Part shown: in pieces, positions 16,747 to 24,790 of the stretch
How the letters are laid out: every line of letters starts with the position of its first letter
How positions within the stretch are numbered: the first letter of the stretch is position 1
NCBI GenBank assembly: GCA_045616665.1
Contig: JAZLHE010000085.1
Span: forward strand, 4,298-68,297
Reading direction: 5' to 3'
Source of the DNA: RUG11690 sp045616665
Lineage (GTDB): Bacteria > Bacteroidota > Bacteroidia > Bacteroidales > WCHB1-69
Length of the DNA stretch: 64,000 nt
Program-made: the position numbers and the translations under genes
Notes under the pieces: generated by a model
Databases searched by the model: none
Seen by the model: the letters and a program-made list of their open reading frames with translations, nothing else
What the model was told of the DNA's origin: nothing

Positions 16747-17409
16747 TTATGCTAAAAGGGTTAATATTTTTTTGATTTCGTTGATGTCGCTGACCTGTCT
16801 GTTGAGTTTGCAGCTGGCGTGCACTTCGGGAACACCGCTTTTTTGGATGAGGGTGGTGACATTGTCGCTGGTTACGCCGCTGCCGGCAAGGATGGTGATT
16901 CTGTCAGCCGCTTGTTTGACAATTTGTGCCAAGGTGTCGGTGCCCTGTGGTGCTGTGGGTTGCTGCCCTGAGGTGAGGATTCGGGAAAAGCCGTTGTCGA
17001 TGATTTGTTCAAGAGCCGTGGACCAATCCTTGCAACGGTCGAAGGCACGGTGGAAGGTCACCTGCATATCGCCAGCTTCCCTTGTGGCTCGACGACAATA
17101 GTCAATGTTGATGTTGAAATCTGCGTCGAGGAAACCGATGACCACGCCCGGAATGCCGATTTCGCGGCAAAAGGAGATGTCGGCAAGAATTTCCTGAAAT
17201 TCCGCTTCACTATAATTGAAGTCGCCACCGCGAGGACGAATCAGAACGAAAGTGTCTAAGGACAGATTCTTTTTGCAATAAAGAATGTCTTGATGCGAAG
17301 GCGTGAGACCGCCCAATGGCAGATCGCGGCATAATTCGATACGCTTGGCTCCGGCCAATTCGGCATTTTTGGCGGATTCCACATTTCCACAACAGATTTC
17401 GAGCAACAT
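16747..17409 (-). CDS. cutC: CutC family protein
   Basis: 220 residues, a TIM-barrel protein of the CutC family. Conserved motifs include LLEICCGNVESAKNAELAGAKRIELC at the start, FVLIRPRGGDFNYSEAE, VTFHRAFDRCKD and ILTSGQQPTAPQG. The family was linked to copper handling, but its biochemical role is not settled. The stop lies 3 bp before the transglutaminase-like start, so the two genes are co-transcribed. Confidence 0.95.
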   Translation of the reverse strand: MLLEICCGNVESAKNAELAGAKRIELCRDLPLGGLTPSHQDILYCKKNLSLDTFVLIRPRGGDFNYSEAEFQEILADISFCREIGIPGVVIGFLDADFNINIDYCRRATREAGDMQVTFHRAFDRCKDWSTALEQIIDNGFSRILTSGQQPTAPQGTDTLAQIVKQAADRITILAGSGVTSDNVTTLIQKSGVPEVHASCKLNRQVSDINEIKKILTLLA

Positions 17410-17540
17410 AATATTATTTATTGTATTAAGGTTGATGAATGGTTATTTCATAGATTTCAACTTGCAAAGTTAAACAATAAATCCGGATAAAGTACAGAAT
17501 GACTGAAAAAACGCTAAAGTTGGCGGGAAATTGTTGCAAA

Positions 17541-17571
17541 AAAAAACACTGAAACTTAAGATTTCAGTGTT
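17541..17571 (-). terminator. Rho-independent terminator of tRNA-Glu
   Basis: 10-bp stem AACACTGAAA / TTTCAGTGTT; read on the minus strand it ends in a long T-run. It lies 9 bp past the tRNA 3' end. Confidence 0.85.
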
Positions 17572-17580
17572 TTTACCTTG

Positions 17581-17655
17581 TACCGTGTGGGGGATTCGAA
17601 CCCCCGATTTCCAGGATGAAAACCTGGCGTCCTGGGCCGGCTAGACGAACACGGC
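17581..17655 (-). tRNA. tRNA-Glu (UUC)
   Basis: The minus strand folds as a cloverleaf: acceptor GCCGTGT / ACACGGT (first pair G-U), D arm starting TCGTCTAG, anticodon stem CCAGG / CCTGG with loop TTTTCAT (anticodon TTC), and T arm GGGGGTTCGAATCCCCC. CCA is not encoded. The intergenic stretch 17410-17718 holds only this gene and its terminator. Confidence 0.95.
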
Positions 17656-17718
17656 ATCATCGTTTTTGACATTGCAAAAGTACAACTTTTTTTTTAATCT
17701 GCAAGATTTTTTGAAAAA

Positions 17719-18411
17719 TTATTTTTTTTCATCCGAAACATCTTGTTCAAACCTGAAACCCAATCGTTTACCGGTTTTCAAAGTCATATTTTGGTCTTCA
17801 AATTGAAGCATATCATTCACGGTAATGATCTTCATTTCGTCATAATTTGGAAGTAAAAGGTCAAAATTTAGCGTATATTCAATGGCAGAATGCAAAATAT
17901 GGTGTACGGCTTCGGAGTCGATTTTGTTTGAACTGAAGTTGTTGAAAACCTGAGCCAGTTCGTGCTTGCCTTCCACATAATAATGTCCGTCCTTGTTAAT
18001 CATAATTCTGCCAATCATATAACCGAGGTCGTTAATACGATTGTATTTGAATGAATCTGCCAAAAAGTTGAAAATCTGAATCACTCCGCAGTAAGAACGC
18101 GTCTTGTCTTCTTTAATGTATGGCGTACGCATCACTTCGTGGTCGCGGGAAAATTCAAAAATGTTGGTGTGCATAATGAAAATCAGAATGTCACCGGCAA
18201 ATTTCAATTGAAATTCATATTGGTTGCGGTTGGTGTAATGCACGGTTACCTTTTCGTGTTCTTCTTCGTAAGAATCGCGATAGTGGTCGTCAAATTCCTT
18301 GGCGGCTTCTTTGAACAGCAATAAAGAATTTAAGGTTTCCTGGAAAATATTCTGTTTTAATTCACCTTTGCTAATCAAAAGATTGCATAGGGCATCGGGT
18401 GTTCCTTCCAT
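17719..18411 (-). CDS. Conserved hypothetical protein
   Basis: 230 residues from the ATG at 18411 (MEGTPDALCNLLISKGEL). That start is chosen because a -7 box (TATCTTTG on the minus strand, about 18428-18435) lies just upstream and would fall inside any longer form. It is a soluble, mixed alpha/beta protein with no signal or membrane segment; it has a stretch QYEFQLKFAGDILIFIMHTN and an acidic, Lys-rich tail. I do not recognise a family; proteins like this seem to be single-copy in Bacteroidetes. It lies alone between tRNA-Glu and the Omp28-like gene. Confidence 0.7.
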   Translation of the reverse strand: MEGTPDALCNLLISKGELKQNIFQETLNSLLLFKEAAKEFDDHYRDSYEEEHEKVTVHYTNRNQYEFQLKFAGDILIFIMHTNIFEFSRDHEVMRTPYIKEDKTRSYCGVIQIFNFLADSFKYNRINDLGYMIGRIMINKDGHYYVEGKHELAQVFNNFSSNKIDSEAVHHILHSAIEYTLNFDLLLPNYDEMKIITVNDMLQFEDQNMTLKTGKRLGFRFEQDVSDEKK

Positions 18412-18654
18412 AATTTTTAATTTTTGGCAAAGATACACTTTTTTTGAATATCAACCCTCGATTTCTTCAATTTGTGTCGGTATGGGAAAACGGCATTAAG
18501 AAAAACGGTTTTTTATGAGTTTGTATTATATTATTATGTATCTTTGCAAGTTGTATTGTGCTGAAATGGAGTGATAGTTTTTGCTTTGTGAAAAAGGACT
18601 TCGCGCAATGGCAAAATCGAAGAATAACAAGTTTAGAGGTCCACTGAAATGGTA

Positions 18655-19110
18655 ATGAAAAAATATTTTTTGGTTTTATGTTTGGCATTGGTCTCATTGG
18701 GAATATGCCTTAATTCTTGTAAGAAAGAGGACGTTAAGGATGAAGATGTCAAGGAAAAAGACGAGTGCTTCGTTTCAAAGGAACCGAGCAAGTGCGTGGC
18801 CGTTTTGGAAGAATATGGTGGTGTTGATTGTCAATATTGTCCTGATGGCCACGATGTGGTGGATTACATTTTGGAAACCTATCCCTATTCGAGTGTGGCG
18901 ATTAATATCCACGCGGGAAATTATGCATCATCATATACGACTTCTTTTGGAGAAGCATTGTTGAATCAGACTTCTCGGGATGGCTTTCCTACGGGAACGG
19001 TCAATCGTCACAATTTTGGTGAAGATATGAGCGCCAATGGAGGCACCGCGATGTCTCGTGGTTACTGGATGACGGCTATGGAAAAAGTGATTATTGCCAT
19101 TATAGAATAG
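18655..19110 (+). CDS. Omp28-related lipoprotein, C-terminally truncated
   Basis: 151 residues. The lipoprotein signal ends at LNSC. The mature part opens with a charged linker and then the thioredoxin-like start of Omp28-type proteins: LEEYGGVDCQYCPDGHDVVDYI (a C-x-x-C motif), SVAINIHAGNYAS and GFPTGTVNRH. Omp28-like proteins are usually much longer, with a C-terminal beta domain. Here the frame stops at 19110 and the next gene starts 4 bp later, so the 3' part seems deleted. It could still make a short lipoprotein; I lean to a decayed gene. Confidence 0.7.
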   Translation: MKKYFLVLCLALVSLGICLNSCKKEDVKDEDVKEKDECFVSKEPSKCVAVLEEYGGVDCQYCPDGHDVVDYILETYPYSSVAINIHAGNYASSYTTSFGEALLNQTSRDGFPTGTVNRHNFGEDMSANGGTAMSRGYWMTAMEKVIIAIIE

Positions 19111-19114
19111 ACAG

Positions 19115-19645
19115 ATGAAGATATATACCAAAACCGGTGACAAGGGCGAAACTTCGCTGGTGGGCGGTCGTCGTGTGAAAAAATATGACGATTTGTTGGA
19201 GGCGTACGGCACCATCGACGAGCTGAATGCGTGGGTGGGGGTTGTGATAGCAGAAACCCGGGAACCGTTTTTGACTGATATACAGCGAAATTTATTCGTG
19301 GTGGGTGGAATGCTGGCAACGGAACCTGACCGTTGGCAAGAGTATTGGCCAACGGTTGATTTATCGCGGATTTTACTGGACCTTGAAAGCCGTATTGATA
19401 CTTTAAGCATTGATTTGGAGCAGTTTAAAGGTTTTGTTTTGCCACAAGGTTCTTTGACCATTGCCCATATTCATCTTTGTCGTACGGTATGTCGCAGGGC
19501 GGAGAGAAAGGTGGCAAAATTGGCCGATCAAAATGAGGTTTATCTGCCATTGCTGAAATTGATAAATCGATGGTCCGATTTTTTCTTTATTTTTGCTATG
19601 TATTGGCACAAAAAAAATAATATTTCTGTAACTTATTGGAAATAA
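19115..19645 (+). CDS. Cob(I)yrinic acid a,c-diamide adenosyltransferase (PduO type)
   Basis: 176 residues. The N-terminal KIYTKTGDKGETSLVGG is the ATP-binding signature of PduO/MMAB-type enzymes, followed by AYGTIDELNAWVG. The C-terminal helix bundle has LPQGSLTIAHIHLCRTVCRRAERKV, with the conserved CRTVCRRAER helix. It transfers the adenosyl group of ATP to cob(I)alamin, making coenzyme B12. No other cobalamin gene is nearby. Confidence 0.95.
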   Translation: MKIYTKTGDKGETSLVGGRRVKKYDDLLEAYGTIDELNAWVGVVIAETREPFLTDIQRNLFVVGGMLATEPDRWQEYWPTVDLSRILLDLESRIDTLSIDLEQFKGFVLPQGSLTIAHIHLCRTVCRRAERKVAKLADQNEVYLPLLKLINRWSDFFFIFAMYWHKKNNISVTYWK

Positions 19646-19724
19646 GCGAGAAAAAATGACCTCGTTTTAAGCATTATTTAGAAATTTGCTGTACTTTTGC
19701 CGCCACAAAAAATATAAAGTAATT

Positions 19725-19946
19725 ATGTATTGGACACTTGAATTGGCAACAAAGTTGGAGGATGCTCCGTGGCCTGCAACCAAAAAGGAATTAATCGATT
19801 TTGCGCTTCGTTCGGGAGCTCCGATGGAGGTTATTGAAAATCTGAATGAATTAGAGGATGAGGGGGAAGTATATGATACAATTGAGGATCTTTGGCCCGA
19901 TTATCCATCCAAGGAGGACTTTTTCTTCCACGAAGACGAATACTAA
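19725..19946 (+). CDS. DUF2795 domain-containing protein
   Basis: 73 residues: MYWTLELATKLEDAPWPATKKELIDFALR followed by GAPMEVIENLNEL and a very acidic end (EDLWPDYPSKEDFFFHEDEY). This is the small DUF2795 fold, of unknown function. The start is set by the -7 box TACTTTTG at 19692-19699, 26 bp before the ATG. A terminator follows at 19992. Confidence 0.88.
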   Translation: MYWTLELATKLEDAPWPATKKELIDFALRSGAPMEVIENLNELEDEGEVYDTIEDLWPDYPSKEDFFFHEDEY

Positions 19947-19991
19947 TTGAGATTTAGTTAGAGAATTAGGATTATCTTATTGGTAATCAGT

Positions 19992-20025
19992 AAAAATCGG
20001 TGAGCAAAAATGTTTGCCGATTTTT
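19992..20025 (+). terminator. Terminator after the DUF2795 gene
   Basis: Stem AAAAATCGG / CCGATTTTT with an inner GCAAA / TTTGC pairing. It is symmetric enough to also serve the convergent EFR1 gene. An inverted copy of the short GGGATAAT repeat family lies at 20047-20069. Confidence 0.75.
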
Positions 20026-20104
20026 CATTTTAAAGCAAGAAAATAGAATTAATCGTTTTGTCTTGTAAACGCTTGTCATACAGCCAAACGTGGAAAATGG
20101 ATTG

Positions 20105-20998
20105 TTATCCGAACAACTCCTGGTAACGGCGGTTGATGTTTTCGTAACTCTCTATGTAACAATGGAAAAATCCTTGCGTGTCGTTGGTGATATAGGGTTC
20201 TGTCAGTTCTATCTTTTTGATCTTCTCAAAGTCGTAGCCTCCGTTGACTTTCCAACCCCACTGTTGTAGAAATCCAATGTTGATGGCATTGGTGGGACAG
20301 AAAAAGGAGCATCGCATACACATCAGGCAGTGGTGGTGAAACTTGATTTTCCCGTTTTTGTCCACAAAGATGTTCTGCGTGGGACAGCGCTTGACGCATA
20401 AGTTGCAGTGTGCGCATTTGTCATCGTCCACAGAATATAAAAACGAGTTGACATCGCCGCCGATGAATTGAATGGAAACCACGCGTGTGACGATTTTGTG
20501 CCACAGTTTGTATCGTTTGATGTTGGGAATTTGGTGGGTAACTTCATAAACCAGAATGTCGTACAGTTTTTCATCCATCATCAGCATTTCTTTTACGAGT
20601 CGTTCGTCGAAACGAAAATGAATGTTGTAAGGCATCAGAAAGTGGTATTCGTTCTCGATAATGGCTCTGGAGCGTTTTAGTTTGCGCCATACGAAAAGGG
20701 AAGATGCGTCGTTGACTTTTTCGGTTTCGCCGGAATTTTTATAGATGAAGGTGCGGATGCCTTTGGGAAATTTCTGCTTCCTGATGAATTTCAAAAACGG
20801 CCAGGGTGCATTGTAGCCATAAATAGGGTAACCCAATCCAACAAGGTCGTAGCCGCTGAAATCCAATTGCTCTGTTTTCAATGGGTCGATTTCGTATAAG
20901 TCCACTTTATACCCTGCGGCTTCCATTTTTTCCTTGAGCCGCTGCGAAACGTAGCGGGTATTGAAAGTTCCTGTAAAATAGATTAAAAGACACTTCAT
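20105..20998 (-). CDS. EFR1 family ferrodoxin (flavodoxin plus 2x[4Fe-4S])
   Basis: 297 residues. The N-terminal flavodoxin-like half has IYFTGTFNTRYVSQRL (FMN phosphate loop) and GYPIYGYNAPWPFLKFI. The C-terminal ferredoxin half has two clusters, CAHCNLCVKRCP and CLMCMRCSFFCP, binding two [4Fe-4S]. The EFR1 (flavodoxin-ferredoxin fusion) family is frequent in anaerobes as an electron carrier; the partner is unknown. No operon partner is obvious; the next gene on the same strand lies 31 bp upstream. Confidence 0.92.
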   Translation of the reverse strand: MKCLLIYFTGTFNTRYVSQRLKEKMEAAGYKVDLYEIDPLKTEQLDFSGYDLVGLGYPIYGYNAPWPFLKFIRKQKFPKGIRTFIYKNSGETEKVNDASSLFVWRKLKRSRAIIENEYHFLMPYNIHFRFDERLVKEMLMMDEKLYDILVYEVTHQIPNIKRYKLWHKIVTRVVSIQFIGGDVNSFLYSVDDDKCAHCNLCVKRCPTQNIFVDKNGKIKFHHHCLMCMRCSFFCPTNAINIGFLQQWGWKVNGGYDFEKIKKIELTEPYITNDTQGFFHCYIESYENINRRYQELFG

Positions 20999-21029
20999 AA
21001 CAATGAACTATTAATGGGAGTGCGTTTTT

Positions 21030-21572
21030 TTAATGCATCTTTTTGAAAAGTTTGCCGTATTTTCCCAAATCTTCGGCTTTCTTTTCTTTCATTTTCTTTA
21101 GAAAAGTGGTCTTTTTAAGTGAAAAAAGATTGAGAAGTCCACGAATTTCCACGTACTCGTAGCATCTTTCGTAACCGATGCTTTGAATGAGCCATTTCCC
21201 GTCAATTTTGCTGTAGTTGACGTGGTAAATGGCGGCTCCGTGAAGTTTGACGAGAAATTTTTTGTGCAAAAGATGGTCTTCCAAATACCATTTGGCAGAG
21301 GCGTGCGTGGTGTCCAAAACGTTGATTTCGCCTCCGTGAATGAGGTGGGTGGATGGCATATCGAGGGTCATCACGCGACATAAAAATGTCAAAACATTCT
21401 CTTTCCCTTGGTAAGACATTGAGCCGTTGCCATACGAGGAAACCACGTCTTCGGTGAAGCAGGATGCCAATTCGTCAAATTCCCTCGTGTCCAGACATCG
21501 TTGGTACTTGGCTTGCAGATGCCGGATGGCTTCGATGTCTTCTAAACGGGTAATCCTTTCTTCTAAGGTCAT
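21030..21572 (-). CDS. Nuclear transport factor 2 / SnoaL-like protein
   Basis: 180 residues from the ATG at 21572 (MTLEERITRLEDIEAIRHLQAKYQRCLD), which is preferred because the in-frame extension upstream reads through an AT-rich spacer. The pattern DTREFDELASCFTEDVVSSYG, a middle SAKWYLEDHLL and GKWLIQSIGYER is that of the cone-shaped SnoaL/NTF2 fold. The C-terminal 35 residues are Lys-rich. Such proteins can be cyclases, dehydratases or simple binding proteins; the role here cannot be inferred. Confidence 0.82.
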   Translation of the reverse strand: MTLEERITRLEDIEAIRHLQAKYQRCLDTREFDELASCFTEDVVSSYGNGSMSYQGKENVLTFLCRVMTLDMPSTHLIHGGEINVLDTTHASAKWYLEDHLLHKKFLVKLHGAAIYHVNYSKIDGKWLIQSIGYERCYEYVEIRGLLNLFSLKKTTFLKKMKEKKAEDLGKYGKLFKKMH

Positions 21573-21707
21573 TTTTATTTTAATTAAAATGCAAAGATAG
21601 TATTTTTTTATGTTCTGCCGAATCGAATATTTGAAATTCGCGGACTGATTTCTATGCTTTTTTATTATTTTTGTCATCCGAAATTTGATTGATTTAATAT
21701 TGAAGAG

Positions 21708-22178
21708 ATGAATGTAAGAATTGCTGAAAGAAAAGATGTGTCGTTAATCCTTGAATTTATTAAGGAGTTGGCAATTTATGAGAAAATGTTGGATGAAGTG
21801 GTGGCTACTCCCGAAATTTTGGAAGAATGGTTGTTCGACAAACAGAAAGCGGAAGTCATTTTTGCTTTGGACGAAGGAAAGGAAGTCGGGTTTGCCCTGT
21901 TTTTCCATAATTTTTCGACTTTTTTAGGAAGATCAGGCCTTTATCTTGAAGATTTGTATGTCAAACCTGAATTTCGTGGAAAAGGATATGGAAAAGGTCT
22001 GCTTGCCGAACTGGCCAAAATCGCCGTTGAGCGTGGTTGCGGCCGTTTTGAATGGGTGTGTCTGGACTGGAATCAACCCAGCATAGATTTTTATAAAAAA
22101 ATGGGAGCGGTTCCGATGAGCGATTGGACGATTTACCGTATCGCGGGACAGACTTTGTCGGATTTGGGCGGCAGGTAA
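21708..22178 (+). CDS. GNAT family N-acetyltransferase (diamine acetyltransferase-like)
   Basis: 156 residues. Typical GNAT sequence: MNVRIAERKDVSLILEFIKELA, then LYLEDLYVKPEFRGKGYGKGLL with the acetyl-CoA pyrophosphate loop R-G-K-G-Y-G-K, and NQPSIDFYKKMGAVPMSDW. The overall pattern is closest to spermidine/spermine and thialysine acetyltransferases. The substrate is a guess. It converges with the Nudix gene with only 2 bp between stops. Confidence 0.9.
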   Translation: MNVRIAERKDVSLILEFIKELAIYEKMLDEVVATPEILEEWLFDKQKAEVIFALDEGKEVGFALFFHNFSTFLGRSGLYLEDLYVKPEFRGKGYGKGLLAELAKIAVERGCGRFEWVCLDWNQPSIDFYKKMGAVPMSDWTIYRIAGQTLSDLGGR

Positions 22179-22180
22179 CT

Positions 22181-23044
22181 TTAGAATTCCAATTTAAAAC
22201 CTGAATCTTCTTTGAGTTTCAGATATTGCTTGATATTGAATTTGTAAAATTTTGGTTTGCGACCCACTTCGTTGCGTGTCGTATTTTCAGTTACTTTTTC
22301 TTTTGCCGGCTCTGGAGTTGACAAGGATGACCTGATATCTGAGCAGAATATCGTGTCGGAGAGTGACTTGCGTTTGCCGAAAAGTTCACCAATGTCTTTG
22401 TTTTTCATTTCCTTATGTGGACCATAACATTGCGACAGATCTTCTTCATACACGGGATCAAGCAGTCCCAATTGCATCATTTTCCGATAAAAATTGCGGC
22501 GGTCGAACTGTACCCCAAGTATGGATTCATAGAGTCGTTGCAGTTGGGGAATGGTGAAGTGCTCGTCTAAGAGCTCGAAGCCGATTGGCTGGAAATGGAT
22601 TTTCTCTTTGAGTTGTTTTTGCGCCACCCGCAAGATGTAGTCATGGTCGAAGGCCAAGTGTGGAACATCATCGATGCGGAACCATTTGGCATCGCAGGCA
22701 TCGTCGCCGCCATGGACTTCCGACATCTTGACGATGGCATAAAATGCCACGGTGATGACGCGTTCGCGAGGGTCGCGTTCGACGGACGAGAAGGCATGGA
22801 ATTGCTCGACAAGTTCGGGCTTGAGGCATGTTTCCTCCTCAAGTTCTCGCAATGCGCCTTCTTCCAGCGTTTCGTTCATTCTGAGGAAACCGCCGGGGAA
22901 GGCCCAGCAACCTTTGTAAGGATGATTTCCTCTTTGAATGAGCAGAACGCGTAAATCGTGACCGTCAAAACTGAAAATGACGCAGTCGGTCGTGACAGCG
23001 GGGCGCGGGTAGTCGTAAACGTATTTGTTTTTGATTCCTTCCAT
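22181..23044 (-). CDS. Nudix hydrolase with winged-helix C-terminus (NrtR-like regulator)
   Basis: 287 residues from the ATG at 23044 (MEGIKNKYVYDYPRPAVTTDCVIFSF). The Nudix box is GGFLRMNETLEEGALRELEEETCL: all catalytic acidic residues are present, but the usual Gly near its end is Cys. The segment after the Nudix domain (ERLYESILGVQFDRRNFYRKM-like, LGLLDPVYEE) is the winged-helix region of the NrtR/TrR group, in which an ADP-ribose-type ligand controls DNA binding. The last 60 residues are a Lys/Thr-rich tail of unknown role. The divergently regulated target may be the adjacent vWA gene, whose promoter has repeated GTGTA motifs. Confidence 0.82.
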   Translation of the reverse strand: MEGIKNKYVYDYPRPAVTTDCVIFSFDGHDLRVLLIQRGNHPYKGCWAFPGGFLRMNETLEEGALRELEEETCLKPELVEQFHAFSSVERDPRERVITVAFYAIVKMSEVHGGDDACDAKWFRIDDVPHLAFDHDYILRVAQKQLKEKIHFQPIGFELLDEHFTIPQLQRLYESILGVQFDRRNFYRKMMQLGLLDPVYEEDLSQCYGPHKEMKNKDIGELFGKRKSLSDTIFCSDIRSSLSTPEPAKEKVTENTTRNEVGRKPKFYKFNIKQYLKLKEDSGFKLEF

Positions 23045-23213
23045 ATTGATTCTTGAAACAGATTGCAAAATTACAATTATTTTTGTTTTGTTTGATGCTT
23101 GATGAGAATGAAATCATATCGGAAAAAATTCCGAGCCCATCTATTGAAAAATGGATAGGCCCAGAAAATTTATTTTATTTTGTCTTGATGGTTAAAAGTC
23201 GTGTGGCGTTGTT

Positions 23214-24302
23214 TTAGAGAATGTATTCCCAGAAAGATTGCGGCAGCGAGACATTGTCGTACTTGATGGCATATAAGAAGCAGGGGGCGATTTCTTCTTC
23301 TGTAAATAGACCGTGTCCGCAACCGATTCTGGTGACGAGAAACTTTTTCTGAGGATTCTTCCACGCATATTGCAGAAATTGTTCGACTTCGTAATAAATA
23401 TCTTGGATGCTGACGCCAACGGTCGGAATGGCGTAACTTTGTCCCTGCGGTCCTTTCGCCTGACCGACGACGGCACCGAAATTCTGTACGGCGAAGGCTG
23501 CGGCTCCGCCGGCGTGGCTGCCGTCAATGTTGCTGCCGAACACAAACACTTCGTCAGGTGCCAATTCACTGATGTATTCGGGCGTGATGCGGTGCGCAAT
23601 GTGGTCCATCTTGGTGAAAAACGAGTTCCTTTTGTTGCTTTTCGCACGGAAGAGTTTCCTTTCGTTCATCTCCATATTACGGCAAACGGACATTTCGTCA
23701 TTGAGTCGGTCGTACATTCTCATCTTGGAAGAACGCTCCGACCTCCATGCGTTGCGCATTCCCTCGTTGTCGTCAACAAATGACATAGAATTGCTGATGG
23801 AAAGTTTTGAGGATACCTGTTCTACATCTTGATTGGTTCCGATGTAGGCGAATTGCCAGCCTTCTTTTTCAGTAAGCTCTTCCACCAATGCCTTTATTTG
23901 GACACCGGTAAATTCTCTGGACGCGTTTTCCATTCCATCAGTGATGATGGTGACAACGGCAGTCGCGTTTTCCTTATCCTTGATGTCATTACGCAAGTCA
24001 TTAAGTGCGAAGCCCATGGCGTCATAGAGTGGGGTGCCGCAGCAGGGAGAGTACTCTTTTGGTGTCAGGGTGCTTACTTTGTCGATAGGAGTCTTGTCGT
24101 AAATCATCTTCTTTTCACAGCTGCAGAAAGCTATCAGCGATACGAAATGCTCCTGCGTGTCGTTGAATTTTTCCTGTGCTTGACGGATGCCGCGTACCGT
24201 TTCGTTAAAACCAGCAACGGCGGCCTCGGCAATGTTGCACATTGAACCGCTTTTGTCTAAAATCACCAAGTTGTAAATCTGTGTCTTGTTTGAAGTTTCC
24301 AT
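23214..24302 (-). CDS. vWA domain fused to A1S_2505/macro-like domain
   Basis: 362 residues in two parts. Residues 1-185 form a von Willebrand A domain with the MIDAS motif D-K-S-G-S, the Thr in CGTPLYDA and the Asp in IITDGMENAS. A linker rich in Arg, Lys and Met follows (SSKMRMYDRLNDEMS). Residues about 240-362 match the A1S_2505-type domain: ITPEYISELAPDEVFVFGSN, GSHAGGAAAFA and TRIGCGHGLFTEEEIAPCF, a glycine-rich pattern like macro domains that bind ADP-ribose-type ligands. Function unknown. The fusion suggests a metal-dependent protein-binding module coupled to nucleotide sensing. It is preceded by three operator-like motifs. Confidence 0.85.
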   Translation of the reverse strand: METSNKTQIYNLVILDKSGSMCNIAEAAVAGFNETVRGIRQAQEKFNDTQEHFVSLIAFCSCEKKMIYDKTPIDKVSTLTPKEYSPCCGTPLYDAMGFALNDLRNDIKDKENATAVVTIITDGMENASREFTGVQIKALVEELTEKEGWQFAYIGTNQDVEQVSSKLSISNSMSFVDDNEGMRNAWRSERSSKMRMYDRLNDEMSVCRNMEMNERKLFRAKSNKRNSFFTKMDHIAHRITPEYISELAPDEVFVFGSNIDGSHAGGAAAFAVQNFGAVVGQAKGPQGQSYAIPTVGVSIQDIYYEVEQFLQYAWKNPQKKFLVTRIGCGHGLFTEEEIAPCFLYAIKYDNVSLPQSFWEYIL

Positions 24303-24354
24303 AATCTTTTTTTTTGAAGGTTACTAATTATTGTTTTTTGTTCGTTTTTTTATT

Positions 24355-24504
24355 TGTGTAAAACTGACGCAAAATTATAAAAAATATCCGTACAAAGATT
24401 AAAATGTGTAAAAAATACGCAAATTTTATTTTGTTGATAATCAGAAGTATAAATAATATGTTTTGAAACAATGAGATATTTTGTGTAAAATATACGCAAA
24501 TTTT
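24355..24504 (-). promoter_or_regulatory. Three TGTGTAAAA..ACGCAAA motifs and promoter of the vWA gene
   Basis: Copies at 24355-24374, 24405-24427 and 24482-24504 share TGTGTAAAAnnnACGCAAA. Read as half-sites they are GTGTA and TACGC around about 5 bp, an imperfect inverted repeat. The first copy overlaps a -7 box on the minus strand (TAATTTTG, 24368-24375), as expected for a repressor site. Binding by the adjacent Nudix/winged-helix protein is inference. Confidence 0.6.
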
Positions 24505-24602
24505 CGGAGAAAATGAAAAATTTAATCTATACGATGATGTTTAAGATGTTGTTCAAAATGTTATTTTTGCAGAATGATTTTTGATTGAATAAATTAATAA
24601 AG

Positions 24603-24780
24603 ATGACAGCGGAAGAAATAATAGAGAATTTACAGCTTTTGCCGCATCCCGAAGGCGGGTATTACAAGCAGGTGTATGGCAATGATGAATGAAAATTTCG
24701 AATTGGCGGTCAAAGAAGAGCTGTTGGCGGCGTTTCCGCAGCATCAGGCTTTGATTGAAAGGTTAAGTGTGAATAAATAA
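24603..24780 (+). pseudogene. DUF985 cupin gene with internal deletion
   Basis: The first 29 codons read MTAEEIIENLQLLPHPEGGYYKQVYGNDE and stop at 24692. This is the start of a DUF985 cupin (the PHPEGGYY motif). In another frame 24688-24780 reads NFELAVKEELLAAFPQHQALIERL, its normal C-terminus. The middle of the protein, roughly 100 residues including the metal-binding cupin barrel, is missing and the ends are out of frame. This is a clear relic. Confidence 0.8.
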
Positions 24781-24790
24781 ATTTCGGATT

